A stretch of 64,000 nucleotides of DNA. Origin: Pseudomonas sp. Irchel s3b2. Its GTDB lineage: Bacteria; Pseudomonadota; Gammaproteobacteria; Pseudomonadales; Pseudomonadaceae. This document shows positions 33,676-42,396 of this stretch, in pieces. Position numbers and translations under genes: made by a program. The notes below the pieces were generated by a model, which was not told the DNA's origin, searched no databases, and saw nothing but the letters and a program-made list of their open reading frames with translations. Location: positions 1-64,000 of the forward strand of contig NZ_FYEB01000008.1 in assembly GCF_900187445.1 (NCBI RefSeq). The letters run 5' to 3'. Numbering within the stretch: the first letter of the stretch is position 1; each line of letters opens with the position of its first letter.

Positions 33676-36177
33676 TTAATGACCATTGCCCGCATGACCA
33701 GCGCCTTGCCCCGCACTTTTGCCGACATCGCCTTGCTTGCCACCTTCGTGGCTGTCGGCTTTATCCGCCTCGGCCGCAGCCTTCTCGGCCTCTTTACCGA
33801 GTTGATCGACAGTCTGCACATTGTTTTTGCGCACGCTGTCCACGAAACCCTGGAACGGCAGGTCAGTAATGCCCACCAGACCGAAGTGCCCGTTCTCGCC
33901 ATCCAGCAGGCGACCCGTCACCGGTTGATCGAGGTACTGGAACCAATGCACCCCGACAATCGACGGTTCGCTCATTGCCTGTTTGAGGAAGTTGGCGTAG
34001 GCCGGGCCGCGGTCTTCTTCTTTCGCCAGTTGTGTCACGCCGCCCCAGAACGGGCCGCGATCCGCCGAACCGAAGTTGAACTCGGTAATCAGCACCGGCT
34101 TGTCCAGGCTGCGCAGTCTGGCGAAGTCGTAACCGTCCTGGGGTTGCAAGGTGTACATATTGAAGCTCAACACGTCGCAGTATTGCGCGCAGGACTCGAC
34201 GGCTTCCGGGGTGCTGACGGCAAAACGACCGCCCAGTAACAACTGGTTCGGCGCATGCCATTTGAGCGAATCGGAGACGGTTTTGAAGTACGTGTCGGCG
34301 AACACTTTTTGGAAGTACTTGAAGTCGGCTTCGATTTCCGGGTATTCGGCACTCGGCTGCGGCGGCACGAAGCCCGGGTCTTCCATCAATTCCCAGGCCG
34401 GCAGATCAATGCCCCAGGCTTTGGAAAGGCCCGCCTGGTTGCGGTATTTGTCTCGCAGTTGTTTGAGGAATGCGCGTTTGGCCGGCACGTCAGTGGTCAT
34501 TTTCAAGGTGCCGTAGGCCAGCGCATAGCGAGCCTTCGGGTCATCGCCAGGGCCGGCCCAGGCCAGCTCATTGTCGGCGAAGTAACCGATCAGCCACGGA
34601 TCGTCGCGATGGTCGCGGGCGGCGATGGCCACGGCGCGTTCGGTGGCCATGGCGAAACGCGGATCGAACGGGTCGGGCATGCCGCCCCACCAATCGGTGC
34701 CGGTGCTGATGCTGGCGTAATCGCCGACGATCGACAGCGGCAAGGTGTATGGCACACGGTCAGCATTGCCCAACACCGGTGCGCTCCAATTGCCAATGGT
34801 GTTGAAGCCCCAGGCTTGCAGGCGATCGAGGGTGTGACTGGCCCAGCGTTGTTCGTCAAAAACCACTTTGCAAGGTTCGACGACCACTTGCTCAGGCGCT
34901 TTTTCGCCCGACGCTTCAACGGCGCCGATCTTGGCCGCATCGGCAACCCCGGCCGTGGATTCGGTCGCCGCAGGAGCGGCTGATTGTTCGGTGGCCTTAT
35001 CGGCCGTCGCCTCGATTGCATCGGCCTTGGCGGCTTCGGCGATACCGGCCTTGGTGTCGCTGTCCGGTACGCAAGGTTTGCCATACAGACGCTGCAGGTT
35101 GGCACCATAGAAATCGTACCAGCGACCATTATTGTAGGCTCGACCCTGATCGGCGCCGTTGCCGCCACGGTTGTCGCCCTCACCATAAAAAGCGGCCAGG
35201 GGCTCGTCGGGTTTGGGCAGGGACTCGAACATCCACTCGCGGCCCGCGACGTAGGTCTGATTGACGCTCGGAGTCACGCTGTTGACGCCAAGGGAATAGA
35301 ACGGATGGCCTTCCGGGGTCACCAGGTACCAGCGGCCATCACGCTTTTCAGTACGGAAAAAGCCGCTGGCCTTGAAGACCGGGCCTTTGGTCCAGCCGCC
35401 GAACTTGTCCAGCGAGGTCTTCTCGCGCTCGGCCAGCCAGATTTTCAGTTGTTGCTGTTCTTTGGCCGCGGCGGATTTCAATTGATCGTCGCTGCTGACC
35501 TTCTCCGGCCATTTGGCCCGGGTCGATTGACCATAAGCGTCTACCAGACCGCCATAAGCGGCCTTGGTGACAGCCTCGCCGTCCTGCACGCCGAAGCGTT
35601 CGAGCAAGATGCTTTGGGCGACTTTCGGCTGATCCATCGACAAGGTCACCGACACCACTTGGCTACGGTCCAGCTCACCGGTACTGCTGGCCAGCAATAC
35701 ACGCTGACCTTCGAAATTGATTGGCATCGGCGGGCCCGCCTTCATGCCCTGGCTCAACGGTGAACTCGGCTGCAGTGGCACCAGCAGGGTTTGCGCAGGG
35801 CCGGCTGGCAGATCGACACGGCTAACCAGGGTCTTGCCGTCGTTGCTCTGGATTTTCACATACAGCGTCACGGCCCAGTTCATCGCGCTCTGGATTCGCA
35901 GGCTCATGACGCCCGACTGCGACCAGTCCCAGGCACCGGTCTGCGGCGTCAGGCGCAAGGTCGGTTGGGCAACCGGGTTGAAGGTCACGCGGCGTAGCAC
36001 TTCGCCTTCGGCCGTTTGCTCCGCGTTGGATTGCGGAAGGCTGGCGTCCTGGGTCGCCACCTGAACCACGTCGGCGGGACGCACAAAGTTGAACAGCGTC
36101 TGCTGGCCGGCAGGGGCCGCCAGCAAAGGGGCTGCGAACATCAAGGCAAAAACAGCGGGCAACGAACGGCGAATCAT
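33676..36177 (-). CDS. Agarase-like secreted glycoside hydrolase
   Basis: 833 residues from ATG 36177 with a signal peptide (RRSLPAVFALMFAAPLLA then APA). An N-terminal beta-sandwich-type region precedes an (alpha/beta)8 domain. GFFRTEKRDGRWYLVTPEGH then PFYSLGVNSV resembles GH50/GH42-type beta-agarases. Candidate catalytic Glu are in FADNELAW (acid/base after Asn) and LITEFNFGS (nucleophile), the clan GH-A pattern. A ~60-residue Ala/Glu/Lys insert inside the catalytic region contains a duplicated unit, and the C-terminal ~45 residues are low-complexity. The true substrate may not be agar: many soil Pseudomonas carry it. A longer start (TTG 36207) is possible. Confidence 0.75.
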   Translation of the reverse strand: MIRRSLPAVFALMFAAPLLAAPAGQQTLFNFVRPADVVQVATQDASLPQSNAEQTAEGEVLRRVTFNPVAQPTLRLTPQTGAWDWSQSGVMSLRIQSAMNWAVTLYVKIQSNDGKTLVSRVDLPAGPAQTLLVPLQPSSPLSQGMKAGPPMPINFEGQRVLLASSTGELDRSQVVSVTLSMDQPKVAQSILLERFGVQDGEAVTKAAYGGLVDAYGQSTRAKWPEKVSSDDQLKSAAAKEQQQLKIWLAEREKTSLDKFGGWTKGPVFKASGFFRTEKRDGRWYLVTPEGHPFYSLGVNSVTPSVNQTYVAGREWMFESLPKPDEPLAAFYGEGDNRGGNGADQGRAYNNGRWYDFYGANLQRLYGKPCVPDSDTKAGIAEAAKADAIEATADKATEQSAAPAATESTAGVADAAKIGAVEASGEKAPEQVVVEPCKVVFDEQRWASHTLDRLQAWGFNTIGNWSAPVLGNADRVPYTLPLSIVGDYASISTGTDWWGGMPDPFDPRFAMATERAVAIAARDHRDDPWLIGYFADNELAWAGPGDDPKARYALAYGTLKMTTDVPAKRAFLKQLRDKYRNQAGLSKAWGIDLPAWELMEDPGFVPPQPSAEYPEIEADFKYFQKVFADTYFKTVSDSLKWHAPNQLLLGGRFAVSTPEAVESCAQYCDVLSFNMYTLQPQDGYDFARLRSLDKPVLITEFNFGSADRGPFWGGVTQLAKEEDRGPAYANFLKQAMSEPSIVGVHWFQYLDQPVTGRLLDGENGHFGLVGITDLPFQGFVDSVRKNNVQTVDQLGKEAEKAAAEADKADSHEGGKQGDVGKSAGQGAGHAGNGH

Positions 36178-36273
36178 AGGAACGTGGATCTCCCAAGCGA
36201 CCATCAATGGGCCAGTGGAAAAGCGGTGGCAGTGAGGTAGACAACGCGGTGGGCCTATTTGCCCACCGGTGCA

Positions 36274-38418
36274 TCAGGAAATTTCACGACGGAATGGCGG
36301 CAACGCATTGAGAATAGCTTTGCCATAGCGCTGCGTGACCAGACGGCGGTCAAGCAAGGTGATGGTGCCGCGGTCTTCTTCGGTTCGCAGCAAGCGACCG
36401 CAGGCCTGGACCAGTTTCAGCGAGGCGTCCGGCACGGAGATTTCCATGAACGGATTACCACCGCGGGCCTCGATCCATTCCGCCAGCGCCGCTTCGACCG
36501 GATCGTCGGGCACCGAGAACGGAATCTTGGCGATCACCACGTGCTCGCAGTAGGCACCGGGCAAATCCACGCCTTCGGCGAAACTCGCCAGGCCGAACAG
36601 CACGCTGGAATCCCCGCCATCGACCCGCGCCTTGTGCTTGTTCAGGGTTTCCTGTTTCGACAGGTTGCCTTGAATGAACACTTGCTTGCGCCAGTCGCGG
36701 TCCAGACCGTCGAACACGTCCTGCATCTGTTTGCGTGAGGAGAACAGCACCAAGGTGCCCCGCGAGCCTTCGACCAGTTGCGGCAAGTCGCGGATGATCG
36801 CCGCGGTGTGAGCCGGCGCGTCACGCGGGTCGGCTTTCAGGTCCGGCACCCGCAGCACGCCGGCGTCGGCGTGATGGAACGGGCTCGGAACCACCGCGGT
36901 GACGGCTGTTTTAGGCAGGCCGGCGCGCATGCGGAAGCGGTCGAAGGTACCGAGAGCGGTCAGGGTCGCCGATGTCACCAGCGCCCCGTAAGCCACGTTC
37001 CACAGGTTGCGCCGGAGCATGTCCGCCGCGAGGATCGGGCTGGCATTGACCTCGATGTCGAACAGCGAACCGCTTTCGGCCAGGGTCAGCCAGCGGGCCA
37101 TGGGCGGGTTGTCTTCCGGGTCTTCGACGGTGAAGGCGGTCCACAACTCCCAATTGCCCGAAGAACGCGACAACAGGCTGCCGAACAGTGGGTACCACTC
37201 TTCGGCCTGGTTGCTGGCGATGCCGATATTGACCTCGCCGTCCATGCCTTCCTTGAGCAAATCGGTGAGACGGGTAAACAGGTCGGTCAGGCGCGCGAAG
37301 CCTTTCTTCAACTCGATGCCCATTTCGCGCATGTGCTCGGGGATCACCCCGCCAACAAAGCGATGACGTGGCCGCTCACGACCTTCGACGTCTTCGCCGG
37401 GCTTGAAGTCGGCGGCTTGCTCACAGGCGCTGAACATGAACTGCTGCTGGGTCTTGATCTCCCGCGCCAGCTCCGGCACTTGCTCGATCAACTTGCCCAG
37501 ATCCCCCGGCAAGGGGTGCTGGGCGAGCAATTTGGTGAGGTTCTTGGCGGTGGTTTCCAGCCAGTCGGCGGTGGAACGCAGGCGTGTGTAATGGGCGAAG
37601 TGGCCGATGGCCTTGTCCGGCAGGTGGTGACCTTCGTCGAACACATAGATGGTGTCCCGCGGGTCCGGCAATACCGCGCCGCCGCCCAAAGCCAGGTCGG
37701 CCAGGACCATGTCGTGGTTGGTGACAATCACGTCGACTTTGCCCATGCCTTCGCGGGCCTTGTAGAAGGCGCACTGGCCGAAGTTCGGGCAATGACGGTT
37801 AGTGCACTGGCTATGATCGGTGGTCAGGCGCGCCCAGTCGGCGTCTTCCAGCGCCGTCGACCAACTGTCGCGGTCGCCGTCCCACTTATTGCCGGCGAGC
37901 TTCTCGATCATGCTGGTGAACAGCTTCTGACTGGCCTCATCGACCTCGATCTTGAAGCCTTCTTCTTCGAACAGCTGCGCGGTGGCCGTCTGCGCGTGAC
38001 CTTCCTGAAGCAACATGTCGAGCTTGGACAGGCACATGTAGCGCCCGCGGCCCTTGGCCAGGGCGAAGCTGAAATTCAGCCCGCTGTTGCGCATCAAGTC
38101 GGGCAAATCCTTGTAGACGATCTGCTCTTGCAGGGCCACGGTGGCCGTGGCGATCACCAGGCGTTTACCGGCGGCCTTCGCGGTTGGGATCGCCGCCAGG
38201 CTGTAGGCCACGGTTTTACCGGTACCGGTGCCGGCTTCCACCGCGACAATCGCGGGGTCGCCACTGCGCCGGCCTTCGTCGTCGGTGTCGATGGCACCGA
38301 GGACCTTGGCAATTTCGGCGATCATCAGGCGTTGACCGTAGCGCGGCTTGAGGCTCTTGGCTTCGAGAAAACGCGAGTAGGCGCCCTGGATCGTGGTTTT
38401 GAGTTCGGTGCTGATCAT
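36274..38418 (-). CDS. dinG: ATP-dependent DNA helicase DinG
   Basis: 714 residues, the usual DinG length. It is an XPD-like superfamily 2 helicase. Walker A is VEAGTGTGKTVAYSLAAIPT, the DEAH-type box is VFDEGHH, and the iron-sulfur cluster Cys are in RYMC and CTNRHCPNFGQC. Motif VI is QACGRLLRTEEDRG. It unwinds 5'-tailed duplexes, D-loops and R-loops after damage. ATG 38418. No clear LexA box was seen in the 100 bp upstream. It is divergent from the CopD-like gene. Confidence 0.95.
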   Translation of the reverse strand: MISTELKTTIQGAYSRFLEAKSLKPRYGQRLMIAEIAKVLGAIDTDDEGRRSGDPAIVAVEAGTGTGKTVAYSLAAIPTAKAAGKRLVIATATVALQEQIVYKDLPDLMRNSGLNFSFALAKGRGRYMCLSKLDMLLQEGHAQTATAQLFEEEGFKIEVDEASQKLFTSMIEKLAGNKWDGDRDSWSTALEDADWARLTTDHSQCTNRHCPNFGQCAFYKAREGMGKVDVIVTNHDMVLADLALGGGAVLPDPRDTIYVFDEGHHLPDKAIGHFAHYTRLRSTADWLETTAKNLTKLLAQHPLPGDLGKLIEQVPELAREIKTQQQFMFSACEQAADFKPGEDVEGRERPRHRFVGGVIPEHMREMGIELKKGFARLTDLFTRLTDLLKEGMDGEVNIGIASNQAEEWYPLFGSLLSRSSGNWELWTAFTVEDPEDNPPMARWLTLAESGSLFDIEVNASPILAADMLRRNLWNVAYGALVTSATLTALGTFDRFRMRAGLPKTAVTAVVPSPFHHADAGVLRVPDLKADPRDAPAHTAAIIRDLPQLVEGSRGTLVLFSSRKQMQDVFDGLDRDWRKQVFIQGNLSKQETLNKHKARVDGGDSSVLFGLASFAEGVDLPGAYCEHVVIAKIPFSVPDDPVEAALAEWIEARGGNPFMEISVPDASLKLVQACGRLLRTEEDRGTITLLDRRLVTQRYGKAILNALPPFRREIS

Positions 38419-38517
38419 GGATTGTCGGGCGCAAAAAATGCTGGATAAATTTTCAGTGGTTCGGATCGGCCGCTATCATACCCCGCTAATGAATCCTGCG
38501 CAGAACGGAGTAACTCA

Positions 38518-38976
38518 ATGACACCCTTTGCCCTCGTCTACACCCTGCATTTACTGGCGGCCCTGATCTGGGTCGGCGGCATGTTTTTCGCCTGGATGGT
38601 CCTGCGCCCCGCGGCGATGAAGGCGCTGGAAGGCCCTTCCCGGTTGAAGCTGTGGGTAGAAGTGTTTCAAGGTTTTTTCCGCTGGGTCTGGGTCGCTGTT
38701 GTGCTTTTGCCGATCAGCGGCGTGGGCATGATTCATCTGCAGTTTGCCGGATTTGAAGCGGCGCCGCGGTATGTGCAGGTGATGATGGGATTGTATGTGG
38801 TGATGACGGCGCTGTTTATCCGGATTCAGGCGTTGCTGCTGCCGGAACTGCGCACAGCGGTGACGGCTCAGGATTGGCCGACGGGTGCGTCGGTGCTGGG
38901 CAGGATTCGTCGGTTGGTGGGGATTAACCTGGTGGTCGGGTTGGCGTTGGTGGCGATTGCGGCGGCTCGGCCGTGA
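38518..38976 (+). CDS. CopD-family small membrane protein
   Basis: 152 residues with four hydrophobic helices. LHLLAALIWVGGMFFAWMVL and the HLQFAG segment carry the conserved His of the CopD superfamily, and the last helix is RRLVGINLVVGLALVAIAAA. Proteins of this size are annotated 'CopD family'. The link to copper uptake is by family only, and some members may instead be haem or quinone proteins. AACGGAGTAACTCA precedes the ATG. Its stop codon lies at the edge of a palindromic repeat. Confidence 0.82.
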   Translation: MTPFALVYTLHLLAALIWVGGMFFAWMVLRPAAMKALEGPSRLKLWVEVFQGFFRWVWVAVVLLPISGVGMIHLQFAGFEAAPRYVQVMMGLYVVMTALFIRIQALLLPELRTAVTAQDWPTGASVLGRIRRLVGINLVVGLALVAIAAARP

Positions 38977-39005
38977 TCGTTCCCACGCAGAGCGTGGGAA
39001 CGATC
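38975..39005. repeat. 31-bp palindromic repeat
   Basis: Arms GATCGTTCCCACGC / GCGTGGGAACGATC around a 3-base centre, the same unit as at 10703. It starts inside the CopD-like stop codon and separates converging genes. Confidence 0.9.
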
Positions 39006-39015
39006 GCTTGAGGGC

Positions 39016-39774
39016 TTACAACCGCTGAATGCTCACCGAACCCGCCACTCCCGCAGGCCCTGGCTGGCCATCGGCGCCGGGGCGACCGCTCTTGCCGCCA
39101 TCGGTTTTATAGACGAAACAGCCCTTGGCCTTGCCACCCGCTCCCGGTTTCCCCCCCGGTCCTGCCACGCCACCCACCCCGCCTGCAACCTCGACCTTGA
39201 TCTGCTGCGCAGGATAATCACGCGGCACTTCCAGCCGAACCAGCGCCCCTGGCGCGCCCGGCAGGCCGTCGCTGCCATTACTGCCATCGGCACCGCGACC
39301 GGCCTGGCCCCAGGTACAACCCGGTGCTTGACCATTGGCCCCGTCGAGGCCGACAAACCCGGGGGCACCTGCGCCACCGCGAGCATCTACCGACAATTGC
39401 GGCGCGTTCAACGCTTTGATCTGCACATCCAGATTGCGCCCGGAGCGAGCGGCCTTGAGGTAAGTCCCCGGCGCGCCCCGCGCAGTGATCTGGCTGCCTT
39501 CGGCCAACTCGGCACGACTGACCTTCAACGCCAGCGCTTGTTCGCTTGGCACAATGGCAATCCGCGCATCACGCCCCAAGTGCAGTTCACCAACCGTCAC
39601 TTCGGTCACGTTCGAGGGAATCAGCAAGGTGCCGTAATCGGCGACTTCCAGCCGCTCCAGTTGCAAGGTGCTGGCCGTGTTGGGCAAGCGCATCAGCGAG
39701 TTGGTTTCGACGCTCACCACCTGTGCGCAGGCCAATGGGCTGATAAGTGCAGCGAGCAGACAGAGTTTATGCAT
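39016..39774 (-). CDS. Secreted collagen-like Gly-rich protein
   Basis: 252 residues from ATG 39774 with a signal peptide (LCLLAALISPLACA). An N-terminal ~110-residue beta-rich region precedes Gly-X-Y-like stretches: GGAGAPGFVGLDGANGQAPG, GADGSNGSDGLPGAPG, GGVGGVAGPGGKPGAGGKA and GRPGADGQPGPAGVAG. The Gly-X-Y runs are short and interrupted, so a true triple helix is uncertain. Two Cys flank the middle block. It overlaps the upstream DUF1145 gene by 8 bp, so the two are co-translated. The function is unknown. Confidence 0.8.
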   Translation of the reverse strand: MHKLCLLAALISPLACAQVVSVETNSLMRLPNTASTLQLERLEVADYGTLLIPSNVTEVTVGELHLGRDARIAIVPSEQALALKVSRAELAEGSQITARGAPGTYLKAARSGRNLDVQIKALNAPQLSVDARGGAGAPGFVGLDGANGQAPGCTWGQAGRGADGSNGSDGLPGAPGALVRLEVPRDYPAQQIKVEVAGGVGGVAGPGGKPGAGGKAKGCFVYKTDGGKSGRPGADGQPGPAGVAGSVSIQRL

Positions 39775-40045
39775 GGGAGGCCTTCGAAGCCGCTGGGGCC
39801 GGAATGGTTTGCAGGTGGAAAACGCCGAAAAAGACAATTTTCAGGCGATCACGCCAAGGATGGGCTCGACCTTTGAGGCTGCGGTTGCAGAACACCAGCT
39901 CCAGAAGATGGAGCCCTGCCAACACGCTGCCCGCCAGATTGACCAACAGGTGTAGAGGATGAATAAACGGTATGAGCAGATTGACCAGCACCACCAGCCA
40001 AAACAGCAGGGTCAACAACTTCCCCAGCCCCCAAAACACCTTCAT
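39767..40045 (-). CDS. DUF1145 family membrane protein
   Basis: 92 residues with two to three hydrophobic segments (LGKLLTLLFWLVVLVNLLIP, LLVNLAGSVLAGLHLLELVF) and a C-terminal RDRLKIVFFGVFHLQTI motif typical of DUF1145 (YhhL-type) proteins. The role is unknown. The ATG is at 40045. It overlaps the collagen-like gene by 8 bp. Confidence 0.82.
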   Translation of the reverse strand: MKVFWGLGKLLTLLFWLVVLVNLLIPFIHPLHLLVNLAGSVLAGLHLLELVFCNRSLKGRAHPWRDRLKIVFFGVFHLQTIPAPAASKASHA

Positions 40046-40193
40046 ACGCTGCCCCGTTGAGAATTATTCTTTGCGCGCACAGTAACGGCTTACGCGCGGG
40101 ATAAGCCAGAGGCCAACAAAAAATTCTTCCGGAAGGTCGCCACTTGGCCGCCGGAACAACCTGACTGGTCGTCCGACGGCTCTATCACAGGGC

Positions 40194-40907
40194 TCAGCGA
40201 TTGATATGCAACTCCACGCGACGGTTTTGCACCCGCCCTTCTTCTGTGTCGTTATCGGCCACCGGCTGGCTTTCGCCCCGGCCTTCGCTGGTGAGTTTGT
40301 TCGGCGCCAGCCCCTGACTCAACAGGTAGGCCGCCACGCTGCTGGCACGACGTTCCGACAGTTTCTGGTTATAGGCGTCCGAACCCTGGCTGTCGGTATG
40401 ACCGACAACTTTAACGCTCACCACATCGGCGTTCTGCAATTTGGCCATCAGCGAATCCAGCTGAGTGCGCGCTTCGGGCATCAGGTCGGATTGGTTGTAA
40501 GCGAACAAGACGTTACCGTTCAGGGTGATGACTTCAGAAACCGGTGCTTCAACAGACTTCACGCTGGCCGGATATTGCGGCAACGGGCAACCGTGATGTT
40601 CGACAGGTGTATCGGCAGGCGTATCAGGGCAGCGATCACGTCGATCGAAAACACCATCGTCGTCTTCATCGCCATCCTGGGCGTAACAGATCAAGCCACC
40701 GGTCAAGATCCCGAGCGCGGCTCCACCCGCCGCCCAGCCACTGCTTTCGAGCGCGCCCAAGCCACCGCCGACCAGTCCGCCAATGACGCTGCAGATCGGC
40801 CAGGTACGTTGATTGAGGGGGGCAGTGCCATCGCTGTGAGTCGCGCAACCGGTCAGAAGACTGCCAAGCAGCAGAACCGGTAAGACGGTCCTTGTGAGAA
40901 CGCTCAT
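40194..40907 (-). CDS. OmpA-family lipoprotein with TSP3-like repeat (copy B)
   Basis: 237 residues. Lipobox LLTGC (Cys21), then a Gly-rich segment (SVIGGLVGGGLGALESSGWA), a Ca2+-binding thrombospondin type-3-like repeat (GDEDDDGVFDRRDRCPDTP) and an OmpA peptidoglycan-binding domain with VVGHTDSQGSDAYNQKLSER and QNRRVELHINR. It is a paralogue of the gene 90 nt upstream, with the same domain order and end. Its SD lies in a hairpin arm (40916-40951). It likely tethers the outer membrane to peptidoglycan. Confidence 0.9.
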   Translation of the reverse strand: MSVLTRTVLPVLLLGSLLTGCATHSDGTAPLNQRTWPICSVIGGLVGGGLGALESSGWAAGGAALGILTGGLICYAQDGDEDDDGVFDRRDRCPDTPADTPVEHHGCPLPQYPASVKSVEAPVSEVITLNGNVLFAYNQSDLMPEARTQLDSLMAKLQNADVVSVKVVGHTDSQGSDAYNQKLSERRASSVAAYLLSQGLAPNKLTSEGRGESQPVADNDTEEGRVQNRRVELHINR

Positions 40908-40915
40908 TGTGAATT

Positions 40916-40951
40916 CTCCTGTGTCACCGGCCCATACCGGTCACACAGGAG
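40916..40951 (-). promoter_or_regulatory. Leader hairpin that sequesters the RBS of OmpA lipoprotein B
   Basis: 15-nt arms (40937-40951 and 40916-40930) pair at 14 of 15 positions around a 6-base loop. The 3' arm includes the AGGAG that serves as the Shine-Dalgarno sequence, eight bases before ATG. A -10-like TTTACT and -35-like TTGTAC, 17 bp apart, overlap its upstream side, so the exact RNA 5' end decides how much of the stem forms. Confidence 0.6.
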
Positions 40952-40997
40952 TAAAGACCCGCATCCGCGACTGTACAAGCCGCGGAATACAAGGGGC

Positions 40998-41693
40998 TTA
41001 GCGGTTGATTTTGATTTCCGTGCGGCGGTTCATCGCGCGGCCGTCAGCGGTTTTGTTATCGGCCACCGGCTGGCTTTCACCGGCACCGGTCACGGACACG
41101 AAACTGCTGCGTGGTATGCCTTGGGAAATCAGGTATTCCACCACCGAATGGGCACGTCTATCCGACAGTTTCTGGTTGTAGGCATCGCTGCCGACGCTGT
41201 CGGTATGACCGGTGACGGTCAGTTGGGCGCTGGAGGATTCCTGTTTCAGGCGCGTGGCTATGGTGTCGAGTACGTCTTTATCGGCAGGGGTGAGCTTGGC
41301 CGAGTCGAACTGGAAGTGCACATCGCGGATAACAATGACTTCTTCCTTGACCACCGCCGTTTCCTCGACCACCGGCGCTGGCGCTGGTGGAGGGCAGCCG
41401 TCGGCATCGACCCGCACGCCTTTAGGCGTACCCGGGCACTTGTCGCGGCTGTCCAGCACGCCATCGCCGTCTTCGTCGCCATCGCCGTGCACCCAGCAAT
41501 AGGCCGCTGCCGTGCCGCCGATCAGCAGCGCGCCATACCCTGCCCATGCCGAACTCTCGGTCGCGCCGAGCCCTGCACCGACGACACCACCGACCGCCGC
41601 ACAGGTCGGCCAGTCGGTTTTCTGCAAACCTGCGCAACCAGTCAACACACTGGTTAGCAGAACCAAGGGTAATGCTGTCCGAATTATGCTCAT
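40998..41693 (-). CDS. OmpA-family lipoprotein with TSP3-like repeat (copy A)
   Basis: 231 residues. Lipobox VLTGC (Cys20), Gly-rich segment (VGGVVGAGLGATESSAWAGY), Ca2+-binding-type repeat (GDGDEDGDGVLDSRDKCPGT) and OmpA domain with VTGHTDSVGSDAYNQKLSDR and MNRRTEIKINR. It is closely related to the downstream copy, so a tandem duplication is likely. AGGAG nine bases before the ATG is part of a leader resembling that of copy B. The two share a 14-bp element at the same distance from the start. Confidence 0.9.
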   Translation of the reverse strand: MSIIRTALPLVLLTSVLTGCAGLQKTDWPTCAAVGGVVGAGLGATESSAWAGYGALLIGGTAAAYCWVHGDGDEDGDGVLDSRDKCPGTPKGVRVDADGCPPPAPAPVVEETAVVKEEVIVIRDVHFQFDSAKLTPADKDVLDTIATRLKQESSSAQLTVTGHTDSVGSDAYNQKLSDRRAHSVVEYLISQGIPRSSFVSVTGAGESQPVADNKTADGRAMNRRTEIKINR

Positions 41694-41734
41694 CTAGTTC
41701 TTCTCCTGAGGGATCGGCTTAAAACCGATTCTAG

Positions 41735-41748
41735 GGAGTAAAGACCCG
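41735..41748 (-). promoter_or_regulatory. 14-bp element shared by both OmpA lipoprotein leaders
   Basis: Minus-strand CGGGTCTTTACTCC occurs 42 nt upstream of this start and 41 nt upstream of copy B (40948-40961). It may be a shared -10 region or part of the leader stem, since its CTCC can pair with the SD. Confidence 0.55.
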
Positions 41749-41894
41749 ACTTTTAATCTCCGCCAGCAATAGGCCATTGCTGTTTTGCCCCATGTTCACG
41801 GAAGATCGGTCCTTTTGGGCTGAACCCGCGAAACAGGACACTAGGCCCAGACGTTGGGGCAGGCTAGTCTTGGCGTTCTGATTGAGGATCTTTG

Positions 41895-42392
41895 ATGATT
41901 GCAGGTATCTCTTCGCGCACGCCCCAACAGGCGTTGGCCGCTTTGCTTGATCGTTATGCCCCGGCACGTCTGCTGCTGATTGGCGCCAGCGAATTCCCCG
42001 CGCTCGAAGCGTTCAAAACCGCGCACCCGGACAGCATCGTCGCCTTTGCTGCGCCAGGGCCACTGCCCGCCGAACTGGCGGCGCAACGGTTTGATCTGGC
42101 GTTGGTGGTCGATTGCCTCGAACACTTGCCCAAGCGCAACGGCCTGAATCTGCTTGGCGGAATCCGCAACCTCAATGCCAGTCGCATTGCGGTGCTGGCC
42201 GACTTGCCGGCGTGCGGTTGGCAAGAGACAGACTTTTTCTCCCTGGCCCTGCAAGCCAGCGAACGCTTCCAGCGCGACGATCAAGTACTGACCCTGTTTA
42301 CCTACGATCTGCTTGACTACAAGCAGGTGCCCGACTGGCTCAACTCACGCTTCTGGGCCAATCCGGAAAACTTCGGGAAATATTGGTGGTAA
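41895..42392 (+). CDS. DUF6231-type methyltransferase-like protein
   Basis: 165 residues with a Rossmann-like layout: ARLLLIGASEFPALEAF (the place of motif I, but without GxGxG), LALVVDCLEHLPKRNGLNLL (like the post-II region of methyltransferases) and a C-terminal aromatic end FWANPENFGKYWW. It is known only as a conserved pseudomonad protein (DUF6231 in my recollection). SAM binding is doubtful. It is followed by the SEC-C gene after 4 nt, suggesting an operon. Confidence 0.72.
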   Translation: MIAGISSRTPQQALAALLDRYAPARLLLIGASEFPALEAFKTAHPDSIVAFAAPGPLPAELAAQRFDLALVVDCLEHLPKRNGLNLLGGIRNLNASRIAVLADLPACGWQETDFFSLALQASERFQRDDQVLTLFTYDLLDYKQVPDWLNSRFWANPENFGKYWW

Positions 42393-42396
42393 CGCA

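Noticed and set aside
36419..38448. 556-residue plus-strand frame over dinG
   Set aside because: Complement shadow of dinG without any domain; starts inside the helicase gene.
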